From: Cacajao melanocephalus | Lineage: Eukaryota; Chordata; Mammalia; Primates; Pitheciidae | Length of the DNA: 64,000 nucleotides | Reading direction: 5' to 3' | NCBI GenBank assembly: GCA_963573385.1 | Contig: CAUYLG010033168.1 | Location: forward strand, 62,001-126,000 | Shown: piece after piece, positions 1 to 45,882 of the stretch | Position numbering within the stretch: the stretch's first letter is position 1 | How the letters are laid out: every line of letters begins with the position of its first letter | Program-made: the position numbers and the translations under genes | Notes under the pieces: generated by a model | Databases searched by the model: none | What the model was told of the DNA's origin: nothing | Seen by the model: only the letters and a program-made list of their open reading frames with translations

Positions 1-54
1 CACAGCCATCGGGTGCCTGGCCTTGGCTGACCATCTGTCTCTGGTCATCCAAAG

Positions 55-20197
<20,143 letters not shown>

Positions 20198-20712
20198 TTG
20201 GAAGGAGCCCTGATGGGCCCCAGCTGTCCACTGAAGGAAGATTCTGGAACTGGGAAGGACTGAACCCCAGCAGTGATGGCTGACCAGGTGGAACCCCGAA
20301 ACTCAGGAAGAGTGACATGCTACACTACAACCTCAGGCGAGCCCGGCCTCTGCCTGGGCCTCTGTGCCAGCTCCAGGGGACCCCCAATTACTCAGTCTTT
20401 CCTGGAGACAGCAAGAAGCTGCAACTTGGACCCTCCACCCCACAGCCAAGGTCAGGGAGAGGCCCTGTGGTCACCATGTCTGGTCAATCTCAGGCTTTAG
20501 CTTCTGTACTGCACTGTGGCTTGCCCGGGGTCGGAGGGGAGGTTTGGCAGGACATGGCAATGGCAACTGGGGTGGGCACAGGGCTTGTCCCTCGGAGCAG
20601 AAGGGTGTACAGGGGGCCCAGACCTCACAGTGATTTGCCGCGTCTGACCCCATTTGGAGAATGCTTTTATATCAAAGTGGAGACAATAATAAAGTTATTT
20701 TGGGTTAAGTCT
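20198..20712 (+). other. FBN3: FBN3 3' UTR
   Basis: About 515 bases of unique sequence follow the TAG stop and end just after the poly(A) signal. It is free of repeats. Confidence 0.85.
20688..20693 (+). terminator. FBN3: FBN3 poly(A) signal AATAAA
   Basis: AATAAA lies in AATAATAAAGTTATTTT, followed by a GGGTTAAG and TGCCCC context. Cleavage is expected 10-25 bases downstream. Confidence 0.88.
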
Positions 20713-20819
20713 ACCTGCCCCTTGGCAAGTTCTTGAAGTAGGTAGATGCTGCCCTCGGGCTGGGCCGGGCAGATCTTGTGCCTGGGGAAGCAGAAGGGCT
20801 TGTGGGCTCCCCATAATGG

Positions 20820-22260
<1,441 letters not shown>

Positions 22261-22320
22261 CCCGGTCCCTGGCCCCAAACCACCACCATGGTGTCCCCTA
22301 AGAAATGATATGCTTGGTTT

Positions 22321-22625
22321 GCTTTTTTTTTCTGAGACGAAGTCTCACTCTGTTGCCCAGGCAGTGGTGCAATCTCGGCTCATGGCAACCTCTGCCTCCC
22401 AGCAACCTCTGCCTCCCAGGTTCAAACAATTCTCCTGCCTCAGCCTCCCAAGTAGCTGGGATTACAGGCACCCGCCACCACACTCAGCAATTTTTTTGTG
22501 TTTTTAGTAGCGACAGGGCTTCACCATCTTGGCCAGGCTGGTCTCGAACTGCTGACCTCAGGTAATTCACCCGCCTCGGCCTCCCAAAGTGCTGGGATGA
22601 CAGACGTGAGCCACCACGCCCAGCC
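22321..22625 (-). mobile_element. Alu, minus, with a short internal duplication
   Basis: It runs from a T tract with CTGAGACGAAGTC to GAGCCACCACGCCCAGCC. The segment CAACCTCTGCCTCCCAG occurs twice in tandem at about 22,386-22,420. Confidence 0.92.
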
Positions 22626-23104
22626 AATGTGCTTGGTTTTCATCCAGATCATTTTCTGTTGTGATGGAAACGGAGGTTGCCAAGGACAGCATAATCGGGT
22701 GGTGACTCAGGCCTCCACCTGCAGAAATATCACTAGTGCCTGGCCCCAGAATTCTGTCCTTGGTTCTATCCTGGCCCACCTGACTTACTAGTGGCCTCCA
22801 GGCGGCCCATAAGAGCTTGCAGAGGGCTTCTGTGTCCATCAGCTGGACTCACCACAGCCCTGGAATCTAAGCAGATCAAGCACAGTGGGCCTTACTCTAA
22901 AGACAAGCTCAGAGGTACCCAGAGAGTGAGCAATTGGTTCAAGGCCACCAACTGGGAACTGCAGTTTGCAGCCAGTGGCTAATGCTTGGCCGCTAGAGAG
23001 CTGTCTGTTAGGAGAGCTTGGGGTGGCACAGATCACATGGGATTCACCCCAGGCTGGAGCAGCAGCAACTTGCACCTCATCATGAAATGTAACAGGCAGG
23101 AATG
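22626..23104. other. Intergenic spacer between FBN3 and CCL25, with a MIR trace
   Basis: GAGGTACCCAGAGAGTGAGC and CAATTGGTTCAAGGCCACC (about 22,910-22,950) look MIR-derived. No gene is seen. Confidence 0.55.
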
Positions 23105-23505
23105 ACTCCATCACCCTCCAAGGTTTATTTAAAAGTCATAGAAAAGCATAGCCTGGGAGGGGCATCCTTGAACTGACCAGAGCTTCACAGGGACCCAGAA
23201 GAACACACTGGCATGGCCCTGGTCAGTGGTAAGAAACAGCAGGTGAGAGAAGTATCTAAAGTCTTCTCTACAAGAGTCACTGCCTGCCCAGGGTTGACCC
23301 TGGTCCCTGGAGTGGCAAAAGGTTTAAAATCAGGCCAACTCCCTCTTTCCAATTGCCAGAGGGGCAGGAGGTGGTGGGAGTGGAGAGGGAGGACCAACTC
23401 AGGGATTAAGACAGAGGCTTGGGGACAGCTGGATCTGTAGGGTGATGGTTTCAGCGGAGAAAGATCCAGCCCCTCCTGTGCCGATGGATCCTGGAAAGGA
23501 GCGGC

Positions 23506-23513
<8 letters not shown>
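23105..23513 (-). CDS. CCL25: CCL25 exon 6: last codons and 3' UTR
   Basis: On the minus strand the acceptor TGCTGCAG is followed by GA CCA TGA. This completes Gly148, adds Pro149 and stops at 23506. The remaining ~400 bases are 3' UTR, repeat-free, ending at an AATAAA. In human the matching codon, as I recall it, is Leu rather than Pro. Confidence 0.9.
23124..23129 (-). terminator. CCL25: CCL25 poly(A) signal AATAAA
   Basis: The plus strand shows TTTATT in AGGTTTATTTAAAAG. On the minus strand this reads TTTTAAATAAACCTTGG, followed by a GT-rich stretch. Confidence 0.88.
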
Positions 23514-30390
<6,877 letters not shown>

Positions 30391-30613
30391 GCTGCAGGCG
30401 GGTTCTCCTCCCTGAGCACCTGGAAGAACAATGGGGCCGCCTGGGGTCGTGGAGGGAAGTGGCGAGGATTGAGAAGGAGGGGAGTGGGTATTGGGAACAC
30501 CCCTGTCTTAAGCCCCAGGCATACAGCGAGGGAAGGAGGTCGCATAAAATGGGAACAAGTCGAGCTGGAGGGACAAGCTGCTCGTCTCAGTCATGGTCAA
30601 GGGAAAGACTCAC

Positions 30614-30670
30614 CGATGTTCACCGGGTCAAAGGAGCTGGTCCCCACCGGGCTGCGCGCCAAGCTCTGCA
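30614..30670 (-). other. CCL25: CCL25 non-coding exon 1 (5' UTR)
   Basis: On the minus strand a donor GAACATCG|GTGAGT lies 56 bases downstream of a point 25-30 bases past the TATA box. The exact transcription start is an estimate. Confidence 0.7.
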
Positions 30671-30694
30671 GGACCAACACACTGAGCTTCACTC

Positions 30695-30700
30695 TTTATA
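30695..30700 (-). promoter_or_regulatory. CCL25: CCL25 TATA box
   Basis: TATAAA lies in GTCTATAAAGAGTG on the minus strand, about 25-30 bases before the inferred start. Confidence 0.75.
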
Positions 30701-30804
30701 GACAGAGCTCCACCCAGCCAACCCCCTGTCCGCCCTCCTCTCTTCCTCCTCCTCCCCACCTGCATTCTCAGCCTCTGCGATTCTCCCTCCTCTACAGCAA
30801 TCTC

Positions 30805-30813
30805 TGACCTTGA
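30805..30813 (-). promoter_or_regulatory. Candidate NR5A/ERR element TCAAGGTCA
   Basis: A perfect TCAAGGTCA on the minus strand lies about 135 bases upstream of the inferred CCL25 start and just downstream of a CCAAT. It fits the consensus for LRH-1/SF-1 and ERR receptors. Function is not shown. Confidence 0.4.
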
Positions 30814-30816
30814 CCC

Positions 30817-30821
30817 ATTGG
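30817..30821 (-). promoter_or_regulatory. CCAAT box
   Basis: GGCCAATGG on the minus strand lies about 150 bases upstream of the inferred CCL25 start, a usual place for NF-Y sites. Confidence 0.45.
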
Positions 30822-31069
30822 CCCTCATGCCTCCCCACTCCCCATCCCACGCCTCCCAGCCAGCTCACCTGCTTTCTCCAAAAAGCACCCTTTTTCCTGT
30901 TTCCCTCACCTGCACATACCTGGTGGACACCGGCTACCTGCAAACAAGGCTCAAGCTGCCTTGAGCCCCCGAAGCAAGCCCTTACCTTCACACTCCCTGC
31001 TGCCTCCCGGCTGCCTCAAGCTACGTGTTCCCTGTGGGTCCCCAACTTCACTCCATTTCCCTCTCCTTC

Positions 31070-31330
31070 CACACCATGGTTAGGTAACTTAGCATGTCAC
31101 AGAAATGCCCTAGTTGTGAGAACTGGCAAATCCACAGAAAGAGAAAGTAAATTAGTGGTGGCCATAGGATGGGGGAAGGGGAGAATGAAGGAGTAACTGG
31201 GAGAGGGTATGGATCTCCTTTTGTTCTGAAATTAGATGAGAGTGATGGTACATAACTCTATGAATATTGTCAGCAAGGCAGAATGGTACACTTCCCACCG
31301 GTGAACAACCCCAACGAGAAAGAAATGCTC
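31070..31330 (+). mobile_element. L1M 3' fragment, plus
   Basis: GTAAATTAGTGGTGGCCATAGG, GATGAGAGTGATGGTACATAAC and AATGGTACACTT are the sense L1M ORF2 end and 3' UTR pattern. Confidence 0.75.
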
Positions 31331-31331
31331 T

Positions 31332-32080
<749 letters not shown>

Positions 32081-32399
32081 AAGAATTGTTTGGTTTTTCG
32101 AAGAAAAGCCAGGAGCCCCGGGTAGCCATGCCCTCAGGAAGCAAAGCAACGTTCTCAGAGAAGGCATGTCTTCTTTCCCCAGGCAAGCGGGACCCACCCA
32201 GGACACAGGTACTAGGGGAAACAGGAGGTGGAGATTAGGGAGGGTGAAAGCAGCGCTGCAGAGGCCACACAGCTGATTGTTTTAAACTTTTTATCGCCGG
32301 CATCCATAGCTACATCTGACCTTTGTGGGTATTTATTACACCCTGAACTCTTTTCTCACTTCACTTCTTCCACTGGGAGCCCAGGGGTGGCGGCCCCCT

Positions 32400-33180
32400 A
32401 GCCTAATTCCCTGTCCCAAACCGCAGGGCGCAGTGTGCGGGGCTTAGAGCTAGGGCGGGGCAAGGTGGGTGTGGCTTCTAGCGGGGGACGTGACTAGATA
32501 AATGACACATGGAGCTGAGGAGCAGGGCTGAGTGGGCGTGGTTTATGGCTATGGGCGGGGCTTGGTACATAGCTCTGAGTCGGGCACGGAAGAGTGAGTG
32601 GGATTTAAAGCAGTGGGCGGAGCCTGACATCTGGCGCTTAGGACAAGAGGCAGGGCTTTGTGGGAGGGGCTTAGTCTTGGGTGGGGCTTGCACGGTCAGC
32701 CCCGCCCACTAGAGCAGCTAAGACGATCCTAGGAGTGCGTCCGCGGCCAGGGCGCTGCTCCAATTCCTCCGCCTCTTGCTCTGGGTGGGTGAGGCTGGGC
32801 CAGGACGCGGCTCCGCGTGGCTGCGGGCGTGGGGAAGCGGCGTGGCGGGCCGGGGCCAGCCTCTCCGCTACGGCCCACTGACCCCTACCTGCCCAGACCG
32901 AGCGGGCTGCGGCCCAGACAGTGTTATGCTGAGTTGGGGGAGGCTCCCAACTTGTGAGTCTCCCTCCCGGCCTCACCCCTCACCGTTTGTTTCACCGGCA
33001 GCCTTCACGGGGAGGAGGGGTTCCCAGAGAGGGGGCCTTCGAGGGACCAGCATGCAAGGTGCACTGGGGTGGGCGCGCTCTGGACACCTGGGACCCGGGG
33101 GTTGGAGCAGGGGATGGGATGATCCAGGAGTTGGGGCCCCAAGTTAAAACCCGGAGTTCTGAGGACTACAGTTGCTGTGA
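32400..33180. promoter_or_regulatory. CpG-rich segment with a cluster of GC/CACCC boxes
   Basis: By hand count there are roughly three dozen CpGs between 32,400 and 32,930, against very few elsewhere. GC boxes or near-boxes occur at about 32,453, 32,532, 32,551, 32,613, 32,660, 32,680 and (inverted) 32,699. No transcript is identified. See the findings. Confidence 0.6.
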
Positions 33181-33264
33181 GTGAAGGCCAGATCTTCACG
33201 GACGGGGCTGAACTGGCCTCTTCCATTCCTGCAGCTGCTGGGGGCATTAAGAGTAATCTGCTGT

Positions 33265-33582
33265 GGGCCAGGCGCGGTGGCTCAAGCCTGCAATCCCAGC
33301 ACTTTGGGAGGCCGACTTGGGTGGATCACCTGAGGTCTGGAGTTCGACACCAGCCTGGCCAACCTGGTGAAACCCCGTCTCTACTAAAAATACCAAAAAA
33401 ATTAGGCGGGTGTGGTGGCACACGCATGTAATCCCAGGTACTCAGGAGACTGAGGTAGGAGAATTGCCTGAATCCTGACCCGGGAGGTAGAAGTTGCGGT
33501 GAGCCGAGATCTTGCCATTGCACTCCAGTCTGGGCGGCAAGAACAAAACTCCATCTCATAAAAAAATTAAAATTAAAAAGTA
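33265..33582 (+). mobile_element. Alu, plus
   Basis: It runs from GGCCAGGCGCGGTGGCTCAAG to TAAAAAAATTAAAATTAAAA and still has several CpGs. Confidence 0.93.
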
Positions 33583-34019
33583 ATCAATCTGCTATGAGCA
33601 GGAGACCTCTTGTCTGCCAGTGTGAAATCAGCACAGCTGGGGGGAACAAGTGCCCCACTCCCCCCGACTTCTGGTCCCCATCTCTGATGATGGGAGCAGT
33701 TGAGGGTGGTGTCCATCCTGTAGCTCAGCTAAATTCAGAGACTAATATCCCACAGCCTACAGGGTTGGGAGGGCAGGCAGGTGTCTTCCTTAGACAAGCC
33801 CAGTCAGTTGCAGCGGCCGGGTGGTGGGCAGGATCATGGAGATGTTCTGGGAAGCCTGCACCATCCACCACCACCTCTGCCCCACCCAGTGGCAGGCATC
33901 TCTAGTGGGATGAAGGATGCTCCCAGGTGCTCATCACTGGTCCACCTGTACAGAGGAGGAGCCTGAGGGTCAGAGAAGCCAAGTTATTTACTTTTTTTGT
34001 TGGTGAGGAAAATATAATT
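33583..34019. other. Intergenic unique sequence ending in a MIR trace
   Basis: No gene is seen. About 33,945-33,992 (GAGCCTGAGGGTCAGAGAAGCC) is MIR-like and is cut off by the next feature. Confidence 0.55.
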
Positions 34020-34655
<636 letters not shown>

Positions 34656-34702
34656 AGTTACCTCTTTTTAAAGATAATTTGGTTATTTGAAAGATCTTTC
34701 AT

Positions 34703-34757
34703 TGGCCAGACACAACAAGAGCAAAACTCTGTCTCAAAAAAAAAAAAAAAAAAAAAG
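34703..34757 (+). mobile_element. Alu with nearly all of the body deleted
   Basis: GGCCAGACACAACAAGAGCAAAACTCTG joins the first few bases of an Alu directly to its last few, followed by a 20-base A run. Confidence 0.75.
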
Positions 34758-34882
34758 ATCTTTCTTCTTTTTTATGTAGGCATTTATTTATCGCTATAAA
34801 CTTCCCTCTTAGAACCACTTTTGCTGCATTCATTGGTTTACGTATGTAGTATGTCCATTTCAGTTTGTCTCAAATGTTTTTT

Positions 34883-35174
34883 GTTTTGTGTTTTTTAGAG
34901 ATAGGTCTCCCTCTATCACCCAGGCTGAATGCAGTAGCACAATCATAGCTCACTGCAGCCTCCAATTCCTGGGCTCAAGTGTTCCTCCCACCTTAGCCTC
35001 CTGAATAACTGGGGCTACAGGTGGGCATCACCATGCCTGGCTTTCATTTTTTGTAGAGATAGGGGGTCTCACTTTGTTGTCCAGGCTGGTCTTCAACTCC
35101 TGCCCTCAGGTGATCCTCCTACCTCGGCCACCCAAAGTGTTGGGATTACAGGCATGAGCTACTGCACCCGGCCT
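34883..35174 (-). mobile_element. Alu, minus, old, within the L1
   Basis: It runs from TTTTTTAGAGATAGGTCTCCC to GCTACTGCACCCGGCC. Confidence 0.88.
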
Positions 35175-35469
35175 CAAGATATTTTTTAATTTCCCTTTTA
35201 ATTTCTTCTTTGGCACATTGGTTGTTTGGGAGTGTGTTGTTTAATTTTCACATGTGAATTTTCCAGAATTCCTCCCATTACTGATTTCTAGTTTCATATC
35301 ACTGTGGTCAGAAAAGACATTTGATATAATTGCAATCTTAAATTCGTTTAGACTTGTTTTGTGGTCTAACATGATCTATCCTGGAGTATGTCCTCTATGC
35401 ACTGGAGGAGAATATGCATTCTGCTGCTGTCAAACGGAATGTTCTACATAAGTCATTAGTTCTATTTGA

Positions 35470-35880
<411 letters not shown>

Positions 35881-36059
35881 TGATGAACTGACCCCTTTTT
35901 CATTCTATAATGACCTTCTTCCTCTCATGTTAGAGTTTTGACTTAAAAACTATTTTGTCTGATACAAGTATAGCTACCCCGATCTCTTTTAGTTTCCATT
36001 TTCAAAGAAAATCTTTTTGCCTCCCTTCACTTTCAGTCTATGTGTGTCTTTAAACCAGC

Positions 36060-36680
36060 TGCCTCTTGCTTTGGTGCAGATGCATAGTGGTTGCCCAGCA
36101 ACTAGAGGAGGAGGAGGAGGAGGAAGAGAAGGAGGAAAGGAAGAAGGGTTTTTTGAGGATGTCTTGCAAGCCCTTGGCCTGATGTTCCAGAATTTGGTTA
36201 ACTCTAACCTGAACCCTCAGTCCCCGATGTAGCTAGCTCTGCTGGCCCCCGGAAAGTCAGTTCTGAGGGGCTCCCTTCCCCAGGCTGACCAGAAGCCTCT
36301 GTCTTCCAGTGGGTGGCTGCAGCAGTGGCCTAGGCGGGGGCTGTGGTTCTCCAGAGGGAAACAGACTACTGGCATTACCGAGCTCATGACCTTAGCTTTG
36401 GTCCTTGTGCTTCTGCCCCTGCAGGATGTGTGGGGGCCAGACAGCTGGGAAGAGTGACTGCCCAATCCTGGCCCTGCCGCCTGGGGTAGAGGAGGGGTTG
36501 CATGGAAAGAGAGGGTGGCAGTCCTTGGGGAGAGGGAGTCCCTCTTTGAAGATGCTAAGCTCCACTCACCCTTTCCACATCTATTTTCTGAGTATCCCTT
36601 ATGTTCCAGCCACATGCTCAGCCCCAGGGTGACTGCAGTGAGTAAGCAGACACGTTGCAGCCATCAAAAATGATGGTGAC
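36060..36680. other. Unique stretch with a GGA repeat and an RFX-like palindrome
   Basis: It contains GTTGCCCAGCAAC at 36090-36102 and a (GGA)n/(GAA) purine run at 36,106-36,145. No gene is recognised. Confidence 0.6.
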
Positions 36681-36978
36681 TGGCTGGGTGTGGTGGCTCA
36701 CACTATAATCCCAACACTGGGAGGCCAAGGTAAGAGGATCACTTGAGCCTAGGAGTTCGAAACCAGCCTGGGCAACATAGGGAGACCCCCCATCTCTACA
36801 AAAAAAAAAAATTTATAGCCAGGCAAGGTGGCCCACACCTATAGTCCCAGTTACTCAGGAGACTGGGGCAGGAGGATTGCTTGATCCCAGGAGTTTAAGG
36901 CTGCAGTGAGCTAGGATTGCACCACTGCACTCAAGCCTGGGCAACAGAGTAAGAACCCATCTCAAAAAAAAAAAAAAA
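36681..36978 (+). mobile_element. Alu, plus, old
   Basis: It runs from GGCTGGGTGTGGTGGCTCACA to A16. Confidence 0.9.
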
Positions 36979-37019
36979 GAGGATGATGTTGGTGTCACTG
37001 ACACCTCCTGGACCACCTA

Positions 37020-37622
<603 letters not shown>

Positions 37623-37632
37623 CAAGATAATG

Positions 37633-38617
<985 letters not shown>

Positions 38618-38648
38618 TGAGGGCAGGGAGATTCAACAGCCCAGGCAT

Positions 38649-38812
38649 GGTTGGGCATGGTAGCATGGGCCTGTAGTCCCAGCTACTCAGGAGGCTGAGG
38701 CAAGAGGATTGCTTGAGCCTAGGAGTTTAAGGTTGCCGTGGGCTATGATTGTACCGCAGCACTCCAGCCTGGATGACAGAGTAAGACTCTGCCTCTGAAA
38801 AAAATAAAAGAA
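38649..38812 (+). mobile_element. Alu right arm, plus
   Basis: It runs from GGTTGGGCATGGTAGCATGGG to GAAAAAAATAAAAG. Confidence 0.85.
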
Positions 38813-39081
38813 GTGGTACGCTGGACCCACTGGGTGAAGGTGGGCAGATCCTAGAATTAGGTCTCTCTCTGGAATGACGGGGGCAATCTGAGCTGTCTCC
38901 CTAGCTCCCTGGAGAATCAAAACTCCCACTGCTACCTACTTCTCAAACCTGGGGACTCTGGCAGTCCAGTAGGCCACCGTGCATGGAAACAGAACCTGGG
39001 AGAGTGTCAGTGCCTATAGGCTTAGGGAGCCTGTCCATTCTTTCATCTCTGCTCCCCCAACCCCTGTCTTCTGGTGGTTCT

Positions 39082-39374
39082 TTTTCTGTTTTTGTTTTTT
39101 GAAACAGATTCTTGCTCTGTCACCCAGGCTGCAGTGCAGTGTCGTGACCTTGGCTCACTGCAACGTCCACCTCCCAAGTTCAAGTGATTCTCTTGCCTCA
39201 GCTTCCAGAGTAGCTGGGATTACAGGAGCCTGTCACCACGCCCAGCTAATTTTTGTATTTTTAGTAGAGACTGGGTTTCACCATGTTGGCCAGGCTGGTC
39301 TCAAATTCCTGACCTCAAGTGATCCTTGCCCTCCCAAGTGTTGGGATTACAGGCATGAGCCACCACACCCGGCC
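39082..39374 (-). mobile_element. Alu, minus
   Basis: It runs from GTTTTTTGAAACAGATTCTTGC to GAGCCACCACACCCGGCC. Confidence 0.92.
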
Positions 39375-39376
39375 AA

Positions 39377-40728
<1,352 letters not shown>

Positions 40729-40730
40729 AA

Positions 40731-41036
<306 letters not shown>

Positions 41037-41236
41037 ATTTTTAACAATGTCTTCTCAGGCCCCCTTTCCCCAGCTTTCCCACTTCCCCGCACACTCCGCA
41101 CTAACTTGTGTGCCTCCCTTGTTCTGAGCTAACTTTCTGTGCATTGTTGCAATAGAGCCTTACAGTGACATTTTAAGGTAAGCAGTATACTTATTCCCAT
41201 TCTGGAGATGAGGAATTTGTGATTTGTTCAGGGTAG

Positions 41237-41549
<313 letters not shown>

Positions 41550-41798
41550 ATATCTCATTGTGATTTTGATCTACATTTCCCTGATGATTAGTGATGCTGA
41601 ACATTTTTCATATACCTGTTGGTCATTTTTGTATGTCATCTTTTGAGAAATGTCTACTTGGTTTTTTCGCCTATTTTAAAATCAGATTATTTGGGGCTTT
41701 TTGCTGTTGAGTGGAGTTCCTTATCTTCTGGTTATTAATTCCTTGTCCAGTGAATAGTTTGCAAATACCTAAATTGTTTTCTAAAAACTGTATTTCTT
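41550..41798 (-). mobile_element. L1 ORF2 fragment, antisense
   Basis: GATGATTAGTGATGCTGAACA, CTTTTGAGAAATGTCTACTTGG and AATTCCTTGTCCAGTGAATAG are reverse L1 landmarks. L1 or unknown sequence may continue at 42,102-42,200. Confidence 0.85.
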
Positions 41799-42101
41799 GG
41801 CTGGGTGCAGTGGCTCATGTCTGTAACCCCAGCACTTTGGGAGGCTGAGGTCGTTGGATCACCTGAGGTCAGGTGTTCGAGACCAGCCTGGCCATATGGA
41901 AAAAAACCCCTCTCTACCAAAAAGAGAAAAATTAGCCAGGTGTCATGGTGCACACCTGTAATCCCAGCTACTCAGGAGGCTGAGGCACGAAAATTGCTTG
42001 AACCCAGGAGGCAGAAGTTGCTGTGAGCCAAGATAGCGCCACTGCACTCCAGCCTGGGCGACAGAGTGAGACTGTGTCTCAAAAACAACAACAACAAAAA
42101 A
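41799..42101 (+). mobile_element. Alu, plus, inside the L1
   Basis: It runs from GGCTGGGTGCAGTGGCTCATG to AAAACAACAACAACAAAAAA. Confidence 0.92.
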
Positions 42102-42309
42102 TGTAGTTCTTGTTGTGTGTGGCCTATAGAATACGGTCCTTTAGTTTCTGATCACGTAGTGATTTGACAGAAATTTCATAAATGCCTAGAGCCAAAAGAT
42201 GGGGTGTTGGGGGTGGCGTGCAGAAAGAGAAGAAGAAAGAAAAAGTACAAAGTGCTCTGTCAGTCTTTGCAGATGGACTCTGAGCCAAGGCACTCCTTCA
42301 GCACTTATG

Positions 42310-42681
<372 letters not shown>

Positions 42682-42711
42682 TCAAATGGAGGTGAAAGCT
42701 TAGGGTCTTCT

Positions 42712-43599
<888 letters not shown>

Positions 43600-43902
43600 G
43601 TTTTGTTTTGTTTTTAAGACAGAGTCTCACACTAGTTGCCCAGACTGGAGTACAGTGGCTAAATCTCACTTCACTGCAACTTCTACCTCCTGGATTCAAG
43701 CGACTGTCCTGCCTCAGCCTTGCGAGTAGCTGGGATTATGTGTGGGTGCCACCACGCTCAGCTAATTGTTGTATTTATTTTAGTAAAGATGGAGTTTCAC
43801 CATGTTGGCCAGACTGGTCTTGAACTCCTAACCTCAAGTGGTCTGCCTACCTCAGCCTCCCAAAGTGCTGGGATTACAGGAGTGAGCCACTGCACCCTGG
43901 GC
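43600..43902 (-). mobile_element. Alu, minus
   Basis: It runs from GTTTTTAAGACAGAGTCTCAC to GTGAGCCACTGCACCCTGGG. Confidence 0.9.
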
Positions 43903-43904
43903 TT

Positions 43905-44600
<696 letters not shown>

Positions 44601-44809
44601 CTAATGAAGCCCTCTACAGTATAAAGCTTGAAGGAATGTGGTCCTCTCAAGCCCCAACTCTCAGACCTTTTCCATTGAGTTCTCCCACCTCCCAAGAGCT
44701 TGCCATGGCCAGCAGCTCTGCCGGGTTACAAAGATCATGCCAGGAGAGGCAAATCCCAGCCCGACTGGCCAGCGGCTCTCCAGGGCTGACTCGGGTTTGT
44801 AGAACAGAG

Positions 44810-45080
44810 GCTGGTATGAGTCTCTTGTGGCTGCTGAAACAAATGCCCACAAATAGAGCAGCTTAAAGCAACACAGACTTATGATTTTACAGCACTGGTG
44901 GTCAGATGTTCTAAAATTAAGGCGTCAGTGAGGTTGGTTCCTCCTGAAGGCTCCATTTTCTGCTTTTCCCAGCGTCTAGAGATGCCCATAGCCCCGGTCT
45001 CGGGCCCCTTCCTCCTCCACTTTCACAGGCAGCAGGGTGGCCTCTTCCAGTCTCTCTCTGACTGTGACCCTCCTGCCTCC
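44810..45080 (-). mobile_element. MaLR-type LTR-like remnant
   Basis: TGTGGCTGCTGAAACAAATGCC, AGCAGCTTAAAGCAACACAG and GGCTCCATTTTCTGCTTTTCC resemble the reverse of an old MLT1-class LTR. The assignment is tentative and there is no coding content. Confidence 0.5.
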
Positions 45081-45082
45081 TC

Positions 45083-45378
45083 TTTTTGTTTTTTTGAGAC
45101 AGAGTCTCACTCTGTAGCCAAGGCTAGAGTGCCGTGGCTCAATCTCAGCTCACTGCAACCTCTGCCCCCCAGTTCATGCAATTCTCCTGCCTCAGCCTCT
45201 CAAGTAGAGCTGGGACTACAGGCATGTGCCACCATTCCCAGCTAACTTTTACATTTTTAGTAGAGATGGGGTTTCCCCTTGTTGGTCAGGCTAGTCTGGA
45301 ACACCTGGCCTCAAGGGATCCACCTGCCTCGGCCTCCCAAAGTGCTGGGATTACAGGCATGAGCCACTGCGCCCGGCC
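45083..45378 (-). mobile_element. Alu, minus
   Basis: It runs from GTTTTTTTGAGACAGAGTCTC to GAGCCACTGCGCCCGGCC. Confidence 0.93.
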
Positions 45379-45389
45379 CCAGTAATGTC

Positions 45390-45520
45390 TTTAATTTTTT
45401 TGTAGAGACTGTGTCTTGCTATGTTGTCCAGGCTATTGTCAAACTCCTAAACTCAAGCAATCCTCCCTCTTTGGTCTCCCAAAGTGTTGGGATTACAGGT
45501 GTGGGCCACCATGTCCAGCC
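45390..45520 (-). mobile_element. Alu fragment, minus
   Basis: It runs from TTTTTTTGTAGAGACTGTGTC to GGCCACCATGTCCAGCC. Confidence 0.85.
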
Positions 45521-45581
45521 AAGGGGGCATTATTTTACTTACCACAGCACCAGTGGGGGTCAAACTCATAAGATGGGGCCA

Positions 45582-45882
45582 CCGACCGGGCGTGGTGGCT
45601 CATGCCTATAATCCCAGCCCTTTGGGATGCCAAGGCGGGCAGAACACGAAGTCAAGAGATCAAGATCATCCTGGCCAACATGGTGAAACCCCGTCTCTAC
45701 TAAAAATACAAAAATCAGCCAGGCATGGTGGCAGGTGCCTGCAGTCCCAGTTACTCGGGACGCTGAGGTACGAGAATCACTTGAACTTGGGAGGCGAAGA
45801 CTGCAGTGAGCCGAGATGGAGCTATTGCACTCCAGCCTGGGTGACAGAGCGAGACTCCATCTTAAACAACAAAAACAAAAAA
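45582..45882 (+). mobile_element. Alu, plus
   Basis: It runs from GACCGGGCGTGGTGGCTCATG to CAACAAAAACAAAAAAG. Confidence 0.93.

Noticed and set aside
32776..33147. A 123-residue plus-strand open frame over the CpG-rich segment.
   Set aside because: Long frames arise by chance in GC-rich DNA. No domain, no recognisable relative and no clear splice support.
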